DNA from: Paenibacillus foliorum
GTDB lineage: Bacteria; Bacillota; Bacilli; Paenibacillales; NBRC-103111
Reading direction: 5' to 3'
NCBI RefSeq assembly: GCF_013141765.1
Contig: NZ_WHOD01000082.1
Span: 122,954-186,953, forward strand
DNA: 64,000 bases
Positions 17,506 to 26,597 of the stretch are shown here, in pieces. The position numbers were made by a program, and so were the translations under genes. The notes under the pieces were generated by a model, which had not been told where the DNA came from, ran no database searches, and was given only the letters and a program-made list of their open reading frames with translations. How positions within the stretch are numbered: position 1 is the stretch's first letter; each line of letters begins with the position of its first letter.

Positions 17506-18720
17506 CTAACGCTTGTTATCAACTTCATTGATATGTACATCAGCCGTCATGCCCGGCAGCAGGTTATCGCTTTTGTCAATATATACACGCACCTGAAAGG
17601 TATTCAGATCGGAAGTGCCTTTCTCCCGGCTCATTCGCAATGCCGCAAACTGTGGAGCCGCAGTCACAAAACGAATAACTCCGTCAATTTTGTCCTGTTG
17701 TGCTGCAAAATGTGTAGGAACAATACCCTCCGGTTTAAATTTGCTAACCTGAGTTTCATCTACGTAAAGATCGTAATACATTTTACCAGTTTCCAGTACA
17801 ATCACCGGTGCCCCCGAGCCTACATTCTCTCCAAGCTTAGGAAGCAGCTTTACGACTTTCCCAACGGAAGGAGCCCTTAGGGTCAATCGGTCCTTCTGAA
17901 TTTGCAACGACTGTATGGCAATTTGCTGCTGCTCCAGCTGTTTGTTCAACGCATCCAGACCTATTCTTTGGTTATCAATATCACCTTGAACCAGCTGCTG
18001 CTGCTCAACCGTTGCTTGTGCACGTTCGGTTTGTATACCTGCTTGCTTACGTTCCTTATCTGTCGCTCCATTGAGCATTTTATCAAGCGCCGCTTGCTGC
18101 TGTTCCTTGGCATTGGCGAGCGCTGCCACTTGACTCCTCGTATTCTCTACAGCATCCCGATGATCTTTATACGAATATGGATTCGAATCGTAGGTTTCTT
18201 CCATATTTAGCAATTGATTTTGAAGCTTAACCGCATGAGTATAGGCCTCCTCTGCACCTGCGACTGCCAGCCTCTGCCGTTCAATATCTTCCATGCGGGC
18301 TCCTTCCTCAACCTGCGCTTGCTGGGTTTCTGCTTGAGCGAGTCCAATCCTCGCTTGCTTGACCGCATTATCAAGCTTACTCAAGGCAACGTCAATGCTG
18401 TCCTGACTCTGCTTGATTTTTAAGGTCGTAACTTCCACATCCGTCTGCGCCTTTCTCAATTGCAGATCCAAATCAGTGGAGTCGAGGATCATAAGCACAT
18501 CCCCCGTCTTCACCTTCTGTTCTTCTATGACTTGAACATCGACTATTTTGCCGCCTACCCCTTGAAAGGAGATGTTAACCTGTTCCGCCGTTAATATACT
18601 GCTTTTGCTTGCACCGGCTAAGGTCACAGCATCTTTCCCTTGAGCTTGAAGCATCCAGCCTCCGGCCCCAACAGATACAACTAAGGCTAATACCACTATC
18701 ATTTCCTTCTTCAATTTCAT
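17506..18720 (-). CDS. HlyD/RND-type membrane-fusion (periplasmic adaptor-like) protein
   Basis: The 404-residue protein has an N-terminal membrane anchor (about residues 6-26), a split lipoyl domain (GKIVDVQVIEEQKVKTGDVLMILD near 55-82 and LRAPSVGKVVKLLPKLGENV near 285-310), and between them a long Gln/Ala-rich coiled coil. The C-terminus carries the beta-barrel part ending LLPGMTADVHI. In Gram-positive bacteria such adaptors work with ABC exporters. It sits 22 bases after an ABC-2 permease gene; no ATPase is encoded in the operon. Confidence 0.9.
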   Translation of the reverse strand: MKLKKEMIVVLALVVSVGAGGWMLQAQGKDAVTLAGASKSSILTAEQVNISFQGVGGKIVDVQVIEEQKVKTGDVLMILDSTDLDLQLRKAQTDVEVTTLKIKQSQDSIDVALSKLDNAVKQARIGLAQAETQQAQVEEGARMEDIERQRLAVAGAEEAYTHAVKLQNQLLNMEETYDSNPYSYKDHRDAVENTRSQVAALANAKEQQQAALDKMLNGATDKERKQAGIQTERAQATVEQQQLVQGDIDNQRIGLDALNKQLEQQQIAIQSLQIQKDRLTLRAPSVGKVVKLLPKLGENVGSGAPVIVLETGKMYYDLYVDETQVSKFKPEGIVPTHFAAQQDKIDGVIRFVTAAPQFAALRMSREKGTSDLNTFQVRVYIDKSDNLLPGMTADVHINEVDNKR

Positions 18721-18742
18721 CTATAGTTCCCCTCTCCTATGG

Positions 18743-19945
18743 TCATACGGTCACATTATTACTTACTTCGTTCTTCGGCGGCAGCAGCAGAGGCGGTTTG
18801 GATGCCGCATTCGCATTAGCGCTCGCCTTCCTGCTTTCTCGCAGGATAAGTAAGATCAATAGCACAAGAACAACGCTTATCATGATTAGGAAGGCCGCTA
18901 TATCCTCCATGAAATATTGCAGCTCTCCTCCCCGCAGCCCCATTCCCCGAAACAGCTTAAAGTACCAGGTTGCCGGAATAATATTACTTAACATTTGAAC
19001 ATAGCTTGGGAACAGCACGATAGGGGACAAGACCCCCGATAATAGAAAAGCAGGTGAAATCAAAAGCTGTGCCCGACTCTCTGCTTTCGTCTGCGTTGCC
19101 GCATTCCAGCCGACTAGCATAGCAAACCATGCGTTTACGATGCAGAACAGGCCTAAGGGAAGCAAAAATTCCAACACGTTACCATCAAAGCGCAAGCTGC
19201 CAAATTGCTTCAATGCCCCTAACATGACTACCATAGAAACAAAAAATACCACTGTGTAAGGTAGCACCCGAAGCAATAAACCGACAGGCTGCTTCAACTC
19301 CTCAGCCAACCTATTCTCTTCACGCAGCCGGGCTACAATCGATAGGGTAGGTTTATACAAAATACCCAAGGAGACAATCGTCACGTACCCAATAACCAAT
19401 ATATTGACAAGGTTATTTGTCGGATTAAACAACAGCCTCTGTTGAAGAGTAATACTCGATAAAGTACCGTTAATTTGCTCATCGTTCATCCCAATTGCCT
19501 TTAATTTACCTAAAGCAGGCGCACTGGAATTCTCATATCCCAACACCTCGGATACTCCGGTTCTCAAGTTGGCTGTTGCGGAAGGTACCGTATAGTCGAT
19601 CAAGAAGCCCACATTCGATGGTTTTCCTTGATATCGGTTTTCTTCCAATCCATGAGGCAAATATAAGACAGCCATGTATTTCTCGTTGTACAGCAATGTT
19701 TTCGGATCTATATCTTCATGAAGAACAGCCATAACATCAGCATACTGGGAAGCATTTATTTTATTAATTAGCTGCTGACTGTAGAGGCTATTGTCTTCAT
19801 CAATAACAACAATCTTGCTCTCGTTCAGCTGATTCTGACTGAATAAGTATCCGAAAACCAACGCAAGTATTAATGGAGTGATTAATGCCCTTCTTATGTA
19901 TTTTCCACGTAACATTAAGTTCCATTCTTCTCTCAGCGAATTCAA
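18743..19945 (-). CDS. ABC-2 type exporter permease
   Basis: The 400-residue protein has one N-terminal membrane helix (RRALITPLILALVFGYLF), a large extracytoplasmic loop (about residues 40-175), and a C-terminal block of five or so helices, with a final helix before a Pro/Lys tail. This is the layout of ABC2_membrane_3/YhgE-type permeases. First gene of a permease, HlyD-like, secreted-protein operon under two TetR-type palindromes. No nucleotide-binding partner is adjacent, so it must borrow one from elsewhere or work differently. Confidence 0.85.
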   Translation of the reverse strand: MNSLREEWNLMLRGKYIRRALITPLILALVFGYLFSQNQLNESKIVVIDEDNSLYSQQLINKINASQYADVMAVLHEDIDPKTLLYNEKYMAVLYLPHGLEENRYQGKPSNVGFLIDYTVPSATANLRTGVSEVLGYENSSAPALGKLKAIGMNDEQINGTLSSITLQQRLLFNPTNNLVNILVIGYVTIVSLGILYKPTLSIVARLREENRLAEELKQPVGLLLRVLPYTVVFFVSMVVMLGALKQFGSLRFDGNVLEFLLPLGLFCIVNAWFAMLVGWNAATQTKAESRAQLLISPAFLLSGVLSPIVLFPSYVQMLSNIIPATWYFKLFRGMGLRGGELQYFMEDIAAFLIMISVVLVLLILLILRESRKASANANAASKPPLLLPPKNEVSNNVTV

Positions 19946-19971
19946 TTCCCATCACCTTCCATTACATACTA

Positions 19972-19998
19972 ATTGACTAATATAGTATTTTAGTCAAT
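19972..19998 (-). promoter_or_regulatory. Palindromic operator 1 of the ABC-2/HlyD operon
   Basis: ATTGACTAA and TTAGTCAAT face each other across 9 bases, about 25 bases upstream of the ABC-2 permease start. Size and symmetry fit a TetR-family operator. The same palindrome recurs at 20077-20103. The TetR gene at 14905-15504 is the likely binder. Confidence 0.65.
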
Positions 19999-20076
19999 TT
20001 TATTCAAAAAATAAATCCTCCATGAAGTGAGGAAACATAAGAAACTTGCACACACAATCTGCAGTGAATTTTATAA

Positions 20077-20103
20077 ATTGACTAAAAATACATTTCAGTC
20101 AAT
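20077..20103 (-). promoter_or_regulatory. Palindromic operator 2 of the ABC-2/HlyD operon
   Basis: ATTGACTAA and TCAGTCAAT with the same 27-base length as operator 1, located 105 bases further upstream. The repetition of an otherwise rare palindrome supports a real regulatory site. Between the two sites no gene is seen; the promoter probably lies between or over them. Confidence 0.6.
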
Positions 20104-20253
20104 TAGTCATTAGTAAATATATCATGTTAATCCTTTAACTTCAATAGGTGATGGCAGTTCTACACAAAAATTTGTTTGTACACGGAACCACCATTCTCCT
20201 CCCACTCGAATGGGATTTTTCCACCCGATAAAATCGTTCGGCAGTTCAGCAGA

Positions 20254-20290
20254 AAAGAGCAGGATGCCATGGCTGGCTACCCTGCTCTTT
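20254..20290 (-). terminator. Terminator of the CUT1 carbohydrate operon
   Basis: AAAGAGCAGG and CCTGCTCTTT form a perfect 10-bp stem with a 17-base loop, followed on the minus strand by TTTTCT. It lies after the GH31 relic, the last element of the minus-strand operon. The region 20104-20253 shows nothing else. Confidence 0.65.
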
Positions 20291-20299
20291 GTGAGTCAA

Positions 20300-20430
20300 T
20301 TAAGAATGTCGTTCGGGGACTAACAACTCGATTAATTCTTGGTTTGAAGGATCATCCTCCACTAGAGGTGCAACTAGAAGATCAGATCCAAACATGTACT
20401 CGTGCATCCACGAAGTCTGCTTTTTAAAAC
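20300..20430 (-). pseudogene. C-terminal relic of a GH31-type glycoside hydrolase
   Basis: A minus-strand frame ending at TAA 20300-20302 reads HEYMFGSDLLVAPLVEDD, which matches the conserved MFGxDLLVAPV block near the end of family 31 alpha-glucosidases/alpha-xylosidases. Only about 40 residues remain, without start or catalytic residues. It begins just after the sugar-isomerase stop, so the operon once probably ended with a glycosidase gene. Confidence 0.6.
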
Positions 20431-20457
20431 GTTCCTGCACATTTTTTATATTAAAAC

Positions 20458-21228
20458 TTAAGCTTCTTCAATGCCATATTGACGAAGATTATGAAAGCTG
20501 AGCTCTAAACAATCAAATGCGTTTTTGCCGTAACATTGATCCTGCTCCACGGCCCCCCATTCTACTCCAATCTCCTTACAAGCTTCCAAAATACGCTCGA
20601 AGTTCATGTTTCCTTCTCCGACCTCCGCATAGCGCTGCTCCCGTTCGCTTGTCACCGCCATGTCTTTGAGGTGCACAACCTTCATGCGGTCCTTAACTTT
20701 GCGAATCCAGTCAACTGGGTCTGCTCCCCCCGCTTGAACCCAGTATACATCCAATTCAAAATCGACTACATCCGGATCTGTTTCTTGAAAAAGAATATCC
20801 ATACCCGTGATGCCATTATATTTAGCGAACTCAAAATTGTGGTTGTGATAAATGAACTTGAGCCCTGCGCTCTTTAGTTGACGACCGATTTCCGATGCCT
20901 GTTTAGCAAAATCCAGGTATCCTTGTTTGCTGGATCGCTGCTCCAGAGGCATAGCACCTAAACCGACATATTTGCAGCCCCACAAATGGTGCTTTTCAAT
21001 GACCTCATCCAGCTTATCCGTCAAGTCAGCATAACTGATATGGGTCGCGCAAATGTCCAATCCTTCGCTGTCCGTCATTTCCTTCAGGACTTTGGGATCA
21101 ATTGGGCCTAATCCGGAAACTTGGACTGCATTGTACCCAATTCCCTTAACTTTCTTAAGCGTAGCCTCAATATCTTTAGTTGTTTTGAGGTAATCTCGTA
21201 ATGTAAATAGCTGAGCTGCCAACTTCAT
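20458..21228 (-). CDS. Sugar phosphate isomerase/epimerase (AP endonuclease 2-like TIM barrel)
   Basis: From ATG 21228 (AAGGAG at 8 bases) the protein has 256 residues. It follows the xylose-isomerase-like TIM barrel pattern (IolE/YcjR type): MKLAAQLFTLRDYLK at the start, GYNAVQVSG, a metal-binding YHNHNFEFAK, ELDVYWVQAGG, VHLKDM and GEGNMNFERIL. Family members interconvert keto sugars or inositol derivatives. It follows a zinc dehydrogenase gene by about 30 bases, at the end of the CUT1 operon, so it probably acts on the imported sugar after oxidation. Substrate unknown. Confidence 0.88.
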   Translation of the reverse strand: MKLAAQLFTLRDYLKTTKDIEATLKKVKGIGYNAVQVSGLGPIDPKVLKEMTDSEGLDICATHISYADLTDKLDEVIEKHHLWGCKYVGLGAMPLEQRSSKQGYLDFAKQASEIGRQLKSAGLKFIYHNHNFEFAKYNGITGMDILFQETDPDVVDFELDVYWVQAGGADPVDWIRKVKDRMKVVHLKDMAVTSEREQRYAEVGEGNMNFERILEACKEIGVEWGAVEQDQCYGKNAFDCLELSFHNLRQYGIEEA

Positions 21229-21257
21229 AACAAACACTCCTTCAATTCCTTTAGTTA

Positions 21258-22274
21258 CTAATCTAAATTGACAACAGCTTTAATCACGCCGGTATCCGGC
21301 ATCAGCCAGGAGTCGTATGTCTCAATCATCCGATCAAAGTCAACGCGATGTGTAATATATGAATCCGTATCGATTACGCCTCTTCGGATGCTGTCCATTA
21401 CTTGCTCAAAATCCTCAAGTGTGGCATTTCTACTGCTGAGGATGCTCATTTCTTTCCGATGAAAGTCCGGATCGTCGAAAGCGATCTTCGATTTGACCAA
21501 TCCCACATAAATCAACCGCCCTGTATGCGCGACATATTGAGGTGCCGATTCCATGGAAGCCACATTGCCGGTAGCGTCCAAAACAACGGTCGGCATATTC
21601 CCTTGCGTAATCTCTTCAATGGCCTGCAGAGGATTGTTTTTTGCATTCACAGTCTCATCGACAGGAACCCATTGCCGGCAATAGGCGAGGCGTTCTTCAT
21701 TTATGTCCAGCGCAATCACCTTCGCTCCGGCCAGCTTTGCGAATTTCATGACCCCGAGCCCAATCGGACCTGCGCCTATGACCAAGACGTATTCCCCTGG
21801 AACAATGCCTGCTCTGCGCACTGCATGAGCGCCGATGCACAAGCATTCGGTAATCGCCGCTTGCTCAGGCGTCAAACCGTCGGCTTTGATGAGGAGGCTT
21901 GTAGGAACAGCGATATATTCCCTCATCCCCCCATCCTCGTGAACGCCAAGCAGCTGTAATTTCGTGCAGCAATTCGTCTTCCCTTGTTGACAGGCAATAC
22001 ACGTTCCACAGTAGCGGTATGGAGACACGATCACCAAGTCACCACGTGATAATCCCATTTCATTAGCGCCGATTTCTATAATCTCCCCTGACATCTCATG
22101 ACCCAAGATACGGGGATAAGTAAAATAAGGTTGGTTTCCTTTATACGCATGTAAGTCCGTACCGCAAATACCGATCCTCTTGATCCTCACCAGGGCCTCC
22201 CCTTCATGGGGCACCGGCTTCTCTGTATCCTTCATCACAAAACGGTTCGGTTCCTCACATATGATCGTTTTCAT
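21258..22274 (-). CDS. Zinc-binding alcohol/sorbitol-type dehydrogenase
   Basis: About 338 residues from ATG 22274. Catalytic zinc motifs GICGTDLHAYKG and LGHEMSGEI, structural zinc cysteines CGTCIACQQGKTNCC, and Rossmann motif IGAGPIGLGV mark a medium-chain dehydrogenase of the threonine/sorbitol dehydrogenase type. It probably oxidises a sugar or polyol hydroxyl using NAD(P). It lies between the AraC-type regulator gene and the isomerase gene. GTG 22286 is an alternative start four codons upstream. Confidence 0.9.
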   Translation of the reverse strand: MKTIICEEPNRFVMKDTEKPVPHEGEALVRIKRIGICGTDLHAYKGNQPYFTYPRILGHEMSGEIIEIGANEMGLSRGDLVIVSPYRYCGTCIACQQGKTNCCTKLQLLGVHEDGGMREYIAVPTSLLIKADGLTPEQAAITECLCIGAHAVRRAGIVPGEYVLVIGAGPIGLGVMKFAKLAGAKVIALDINEERLAYCRQWVPVDETVNAKNNPLQAIEEITQGNMPTVVLDATGNVASMESAPQYVAHTGRLIYVGLVKSKIAFDDPDFHRKEMSILSSRNATLEDFEQVMDSIRRGVIDTDSYITHRVDFDRMIETYDSWLMPDTGVIKAVVNLD

Positions 22275-22298
22275 ATTCAAGAGCACCCCTTTTCAACA

Positions 22299-23876
22299 TT
22301 AAGATCTATGCTTGTACTCTACCGGCAGCATGCCTTTGAACTTCCTAAACGTTCGGATAAAGTAGCTTTTGCTCTCAAAGCCGAGCATATCCGATATTTG
22401 TTCAATACTGTGATGACTGTGCTCCAAATATTCACACGCTTTTTCCATCTTGAGTCTAATAACAAAATCCACAAAATTTTCATTCGTTTCTTTCTTAAAC
22501 AACCGGCTGAAGTAAGTCGAATTCAAATGAAGCTGGTCTGCAAGATCCGACAACGATATCTTTTCATGCAAATGATCAATAATATATCGCTGAGCCTCAA
22601 TGATTTCACGCCGCTTCGAACCTGAATTGAAGCTGCTTATTACTCGAAGCAGTTCAACCAAGTTATTCCACATCGTATCTTGAAAATGCTCCAGTGTTTC
22701 TGTATGCAGCAGGTTTTGATGGACTACCTCTTCAGAAAACTTGGTTTCAAAATATTGCAATGACTTTATTTTCACTCTCAAGTCAAGTAAAATTTTTAAT
22801 CCCCATTCCCGGACAACCTGCGGCTTGTATTTCTCTTTTTGGATCGTGGCTATCCATTGTACCAAAGCAACCTTAAGATACATCTCATTTTCTTTCAGGA
22901 TAAGATCTTGAAATTGCTGTGTGGCTTCCACATATTTAGCAAAAAGATCTTCATTTGAATACGAGAAATCAAGGCTTTCCAGATTAATAATGGAGCCTTC
23001 CTGGATATAAAAGCTTCGTTCCTTGGAATCCAGAAGCTGCTTGATATATGCTTTCAACTCCAAGGAATCCCTGGATCTGGTTCCGATAATCAAGGTGACG
23101 GAGAATTTCAAATAGTTCTTTAACGACTCACTAACTTTATGTAATAATTCATGCAGCGTGTCGTAAACATTCTTCTTCAGAAAATCCTGATAGGGAAACA
23201 GCAGCACCGTCTCTTTCCCGTTGTAAGAAAGATGAAGAGTTCCATTTTCTATCTGCCTCTCAATAATTTCATCTATGACATTCTGCACGGAAAACGATAA
23301 TAAATTTTGTGTAGAGTATCTTTTTTGAGCGACATAATGCCGATTGATGCAGCACAGTACCGGTATATAATTATTTTGATGAAAATCGAGTCCTATATGA
23401 CTAGCCTGTTCAATCCAGGTAGCTTCGTTCAGTATCGGGTTTTCCGTTAAAGATGAAATCAGTTCTTTTTTGATGAGTTGCTGCTTAATTTTTTTATCCT
23501 CATCCAAACCTTGTTTAATCTTACTCAGCAAGCTCGTCAGCACTTTAGGATCAAGGGATTCTTTGAGGATGTATTCCACAACATTCAACTTAATGGCTTC
23601 CATGGCAAATGTAAATTCGTCATGGCACGACAAAATGACGGAACGAAGATTATCCTTGTGTGCAGTTAAACCATTGATGAGCTCTAACCCGTTCATAACC
23701 GGCATACCGATATCCGTAATCAAAATATCCGGCATTTCCACCATGGCTTTATCATATGCCTTCTGTCCGTTATCGTAGCTCCCAATCAATTGCATGTCCA
23801 AGTTTTCCCAAGGAATCACTTTTTTTAAATATGCCAGAACGGGAAAATCATCATCGACCAACATGACTTTATACAT
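22299..23876 (-). CDS. Response regulator, receiver plus AraC-type HTH (YesN-like)
   Basis: The 525-residue protein has a receiver with D8/D9/D10, phospho-acceptor D55 (ITDIGMP) and a lysine in the VEYILKES segment, a long middle region, and a C-terminal AraC double HTH ending MLPVEYKHRS. The start codon shares a base with the stop of the kinase gene upstream (TAATG), so translation is coupled. It probably activates the CUT1 operon in which it is embedded. Confidence 0.92.
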   Translation of the reverse strand: MYKVMLVDDDFPVLAYLKKVIPWENLDMQLIGSYDNGQKAYDKAMVEMPDILITDIGMPVMNGLELINGLTAHKDNLRSVILSCHDEFTFAMEAIKLNVVEYILKESLDPKVLTSLLSKIKQGLDEDKKIKQQLIKKELISSLTENPILNEATWIEQASHIGLDFHQNNYIPVLCCINRHYVAQKRYSTQNLLSFSVQNVIDEIIERQIENGTLHLSYNGKETVLLFPYQDFLKKNVYDTLHELLHKVSESLKNYLKFSVTLIIGTRSRDSLELKAYIKQLLDSKERSFYIQEGSIINLESLDFSYSNEDLFAKYVEATQQFQDLILKENEMYLKVALVQWIATIQKEKYKPQVVREWGLKILLDLRVKIKSLQYFETKFSEEVVHQNLLHTETLEHFQDTMWNNLVELLRVISSFNSGSKRREIIEAQRYIIDHLHEKISLSDLADQLHLNSTYFSRLFKKETNENFVDFVIRLKMEKACEYLEHSHHSIEQISDMLGFESKSYFIRTFRKFKGMLPVEYKHRS

Positions 23877-25666
23877 TATTGGCCACCTCCCGAACGCGTT
23901 GGAATAAAGAGTGTAATCTTCGTGCCCTTGTCGGGTGTACTATCGACCTTTAACTGGAATGATTGACCGTAAATGAGTTTCATTCGTTCGTACACATTTT
24001 TCACACCAATTCCAGATAGTCCACTCATTCTCTCTTCGGTTTCATCCGAATCGGTTTCCAAACGATCAATTAACGCTTGTCGCTGTTCGGCGGTCATCCC
24101 CTTGCCATTATCCTCGACTGTTACGACCAGGAAAAGATGATCCGAGTTGACCGAAATAATAATTCTGCCTCCCCCTTCATGAAAACCATGGGTATAGGCA
24201 TTTTCAATAAAAGGCTGGATGAAAAATCGGGGAACCTCCTGAAGCAGTGCTTCCTCCTGTAAAGCCACTTCGTATTGAATCGGATCCTCCTGTCTCATAT
24301 TCATCAACTCGATATAGCTCGTAACGATATTTACTTCCTGATACAAGGGAATAAACTCGTTCTTTCGATTAATGGTCATCCGCAATAAAGAAGATAATGC
24401 TTGAATCAGCGAAGCATTTTCCTGATCGTCCTTCATCAAAATTTTCAGACGAATTGAATTCAATATATTAAATAAAAAGTGCGGATTGATTTGCGCTTGG
24501 AGCATTTCCAGCTCGATTTTTCTCTTTTTCGCTTGCTCCATCACCGTCTGTTTAATCATTTCCTCTATTCGGTTAAGCATCTTGTCAAACGATCTGCCCA
24601 CTTTCCCTATCTCGTTATTCCCTTGAATCCCTGATCGTACAGACAGATTACCCGATTCAATCTCTGCTGCAACCCTTCCCAAATGTCCCAAAGGCTTAGT
24701 AATTTGTCGGACAAGGAAAATCAAAATCACTAAAAATAGGGAATAAAATAATACTTGAATGAGCAGGTTGGCACGTTGAATAAAATTAATTTTTTCCGTA
24801 GCTTCTTTATACTGGGTCAAGCTGACAAGAGACCAATCGGAAAAGGAGAGCTTATGGCTAGCCACCAAGTATTCTACGCCATCAATTTTGATAAGACGGG
24901 CATCGTCTCTGCTTAATGAAATGTTGTCCGCGTATGGAAACTTCCCACCAATCTTATCCGGGTCTTTATGAGATAATATCTTCCCATTGGAGTTGACCAT
25001 CATAATATCTTGATTTCCGGACAGCTTTTGGAAAGATTCGTGAAACTCCTTTTCTTTCGCACTAATAATGACATATCCGAACGGTTCGGATGAATATTGG
25101 ATCGTTCGAGCAATCGTCATCAGGTACGGATTACTTTTTTGGGTAGATAAAATGTAGTTTGGCTGGCTTCCCAGCCAATACGTTTCATAGGCATTCAAGC
25201 TCTTTAAATTACTGAACCAGGGTTCTTGGTAAAATAATTTATAATTGTAATTATAAAAGGAATAATTCGTATAGCTATTCTGATCTCCTACCAAAATCGT
25301 TATATAGAGATCACTCAGCAGGTTCGTGATGCTGTTCAGTTTAGCGGTGATCTTGGCTTGATTAAGTGCTTGCTCGCTTTCGCTTTGAATTTCTTTGCCT
25401 TCTTTAATCAACGAATTCATTTCACTGTCGAATTGAATGTAATTCGTAATATAAAGCAAATTATTCATCAAACCGGATATATTCAATTCAACCATTTTCA
25501 TGGTCTCTTGTGAATTGCTTATCGCATTGTCCTTAAGAACATCTTTGGCCATATAATTAGAGACAGCCACTGTGATCATTAACGGGACGAGCAAGCAAAT
25601 TATCGAGGATAAAATCAGCTTTTGGCGAAGAGACATAATCGTATATTTCTTTAGCAGTCTGCTCAT
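23876..25666 (-). CDS. Sensor histidine kinase (YesM-like)
   Basis: The 596-residue protein has a membrane helix at about residues 15-35, an extracytoplasmic Cache-like domain (about 40-290), a second helix near 295-320, a HAMP linker (ITKPLGHLGRVAAEIESGNLS), a His_kinase domain with QAQINPHFLFNILN containing the phospho-acceptor histidine, and an ATPase domain with N-box FIENAYTHG and G-box DNGKGM. It signals to the coupled regulator at 22299. It sits after the permease genes of the CUT1 operon. Confidence 0.93.
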   Translation of the reverse strand: MSRLLKKYTIMSLRQKLILSSIICLLVPLMITVAVSNYMAKDVLKDNAISNSQETMKMVELNISGLMNNLLYITNYIQFDSEMNSLIKEGKEIQSESEQALNQAKITAKLNSITNLLSDLYITILVGDQNSYTNYSFYNYNYKLFYQEPWFSNLKSLNAYETYWLGSQPNYILSTQKSNPYLMTIARTIQYSSEPFGYVIISAKEKEFHESFQKLSGNQDIMMVNSNGKILSHKDPDKIGGKFPYADNISLSRDDARLIKIDGVEYLVASHKLSFSDWSLVSLTQYKEATEKINFIQRANLLIQVLFYSLFLVILIFLVRQITKPLGHLGRVAAEIESGNLSVRSGIQGNNEIGKVGRSFDKMLNRIEEMIKQTVMEQAKKRKIELEMLQAQINPHFLFNILNSIRLKILMKDDQENASLIQALSSLLRMTINRKNEFIPLYQEVNIVTSYIELMNMRQEDPIQYEVALQEEALLQEVPRFFIQPFIENAYTHGFHEGGGRIIISVNSDHLFLVVTVEDNGKGMTAEQRQALIDRLETDSDETEERMSGLSGIGVKNVYERMKLIYGQSFQLKVDSTPDKGTKITLFIPTRSGGGQ

Positions 25667-25741
25667 AGGGTTCCACGATCCTTTGGGTTAAAATAACTTA
25701 TCCTAACCCATCTTAACAAAGCTATCAACGAGTGCATAGGT

Positions 25742-26587
25742 TTAACCTTTAACCCCGCCTCCAGAAATCCCTTCAATAACATGCTTCTGCGCGAAAATGA
25801 AAACAATCAGAAGCGGAATGATGGCTGATACAGCACCGGTCATCGTTAAGGCGTAGAACTGACCCTCCGCATCGGAGAAGTGACGCATTCCGATTTGAAT
25901 CGTATACAGTGCCTCATTACGAAGGAAAATCAGCGGTGATTGATAATCATTCCAAGTCCATATAAACCGAATAATTGCATATGTAGCTATAGCCGGGCGA
26001 ACCAGCGGAAGCGCGATGCTGGAATAAATCTTGAAATATCCGGCGCCATCCATCTTGGCCGATTCGATGAACTCGGGATGCACCCCCATAAAAAATTGTC
26101 TTAACATGAACGTTCCAAATACACTAAAACAGTGCAGAATGATGATGCCAAAATGGGTATCGTATAAGTTCAGCCATTTGAAGGTGAGAAACTGAGGTAC
26201 CAAAATGGCTTGTGCCGGAATCATGTACATCATCAAAATAAGTACAAACAGAAAATTTTTACCTTTGAATTGAAGCTTGGCAAAGCCGAATGCGGCCATA
26301 CTCGAGAAAATAACGGAAACCAGTGTCGTTAATACAGAAACTTTGATTGAATTTATATAATACAAGTAGAACGGGAATTTGCCGAACCATACTTCCTTAT
26401 AGTTCTCGACAATGTTCCACTTGACGGGCAGCCATTCGATCGGAAAGTTGAATACGTCTTGCTCCATTTTAAAGGAGGTCACCAGCATCCAAAGGAAAGG
26501 AAGCAAAAATACGATGCCCATTAGGAGCATAATCACAGTGAGAATCAATTTCCGAATATCGATTTGCTGCATAGTTTGAGTTTTCAT
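25742..26587 (-). CDS. CUT1 carbohydrate ABC transporter permease (MalG/LacG-like)
   Basis: The 281-residue protein has six membrane segments and the MalG-type EAA loop (ESAKMDGAGYFKIYSSIALPLVRPA, about residues 185-210), the site that docks to the ATPase. It pairs with the permease at 26598. As usual for Firmicute CUT1 operons, no ATPase gene is present, and a shared MsmX-type ATPase is expected elsewhere (family knowledge). Confidence 0.93.
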   Translation of the reverse strand: MKTQTMQQIDIRKLILTVIMLLMGIVFLLPFLWMLVTSFKMEQDVFNFPIEWLPVKWNIVENYKEVWFGKFPFYLYYINSIKVSVLTTLVSVIFSSMAAFGFAKLQFKGKNFLFVLILMMYMIPAQAILVPQFLTFKWLNLYDTHFGIIILHCFSVFGTFMLRQFFMGVHPEFIESAKMDGAGYFKIYSSIALPLVRPAIATYAIIRFIWTWNDYQSPLIFLRNEALYTIQIGMRHFSDAEGQFYALTMTGAVSAIIPLLIVFIFAQKHVIEGISGGGVKG

Positions 26588-26597
26588 TGTGATCCCC

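Noticed and set aside
20176..20427. Plus-strand frame of 83 codons
   Set aside because: It runs through a terminator hairpin (20254-20290) and over the GH31 relic on the other strand; no ribosome site.
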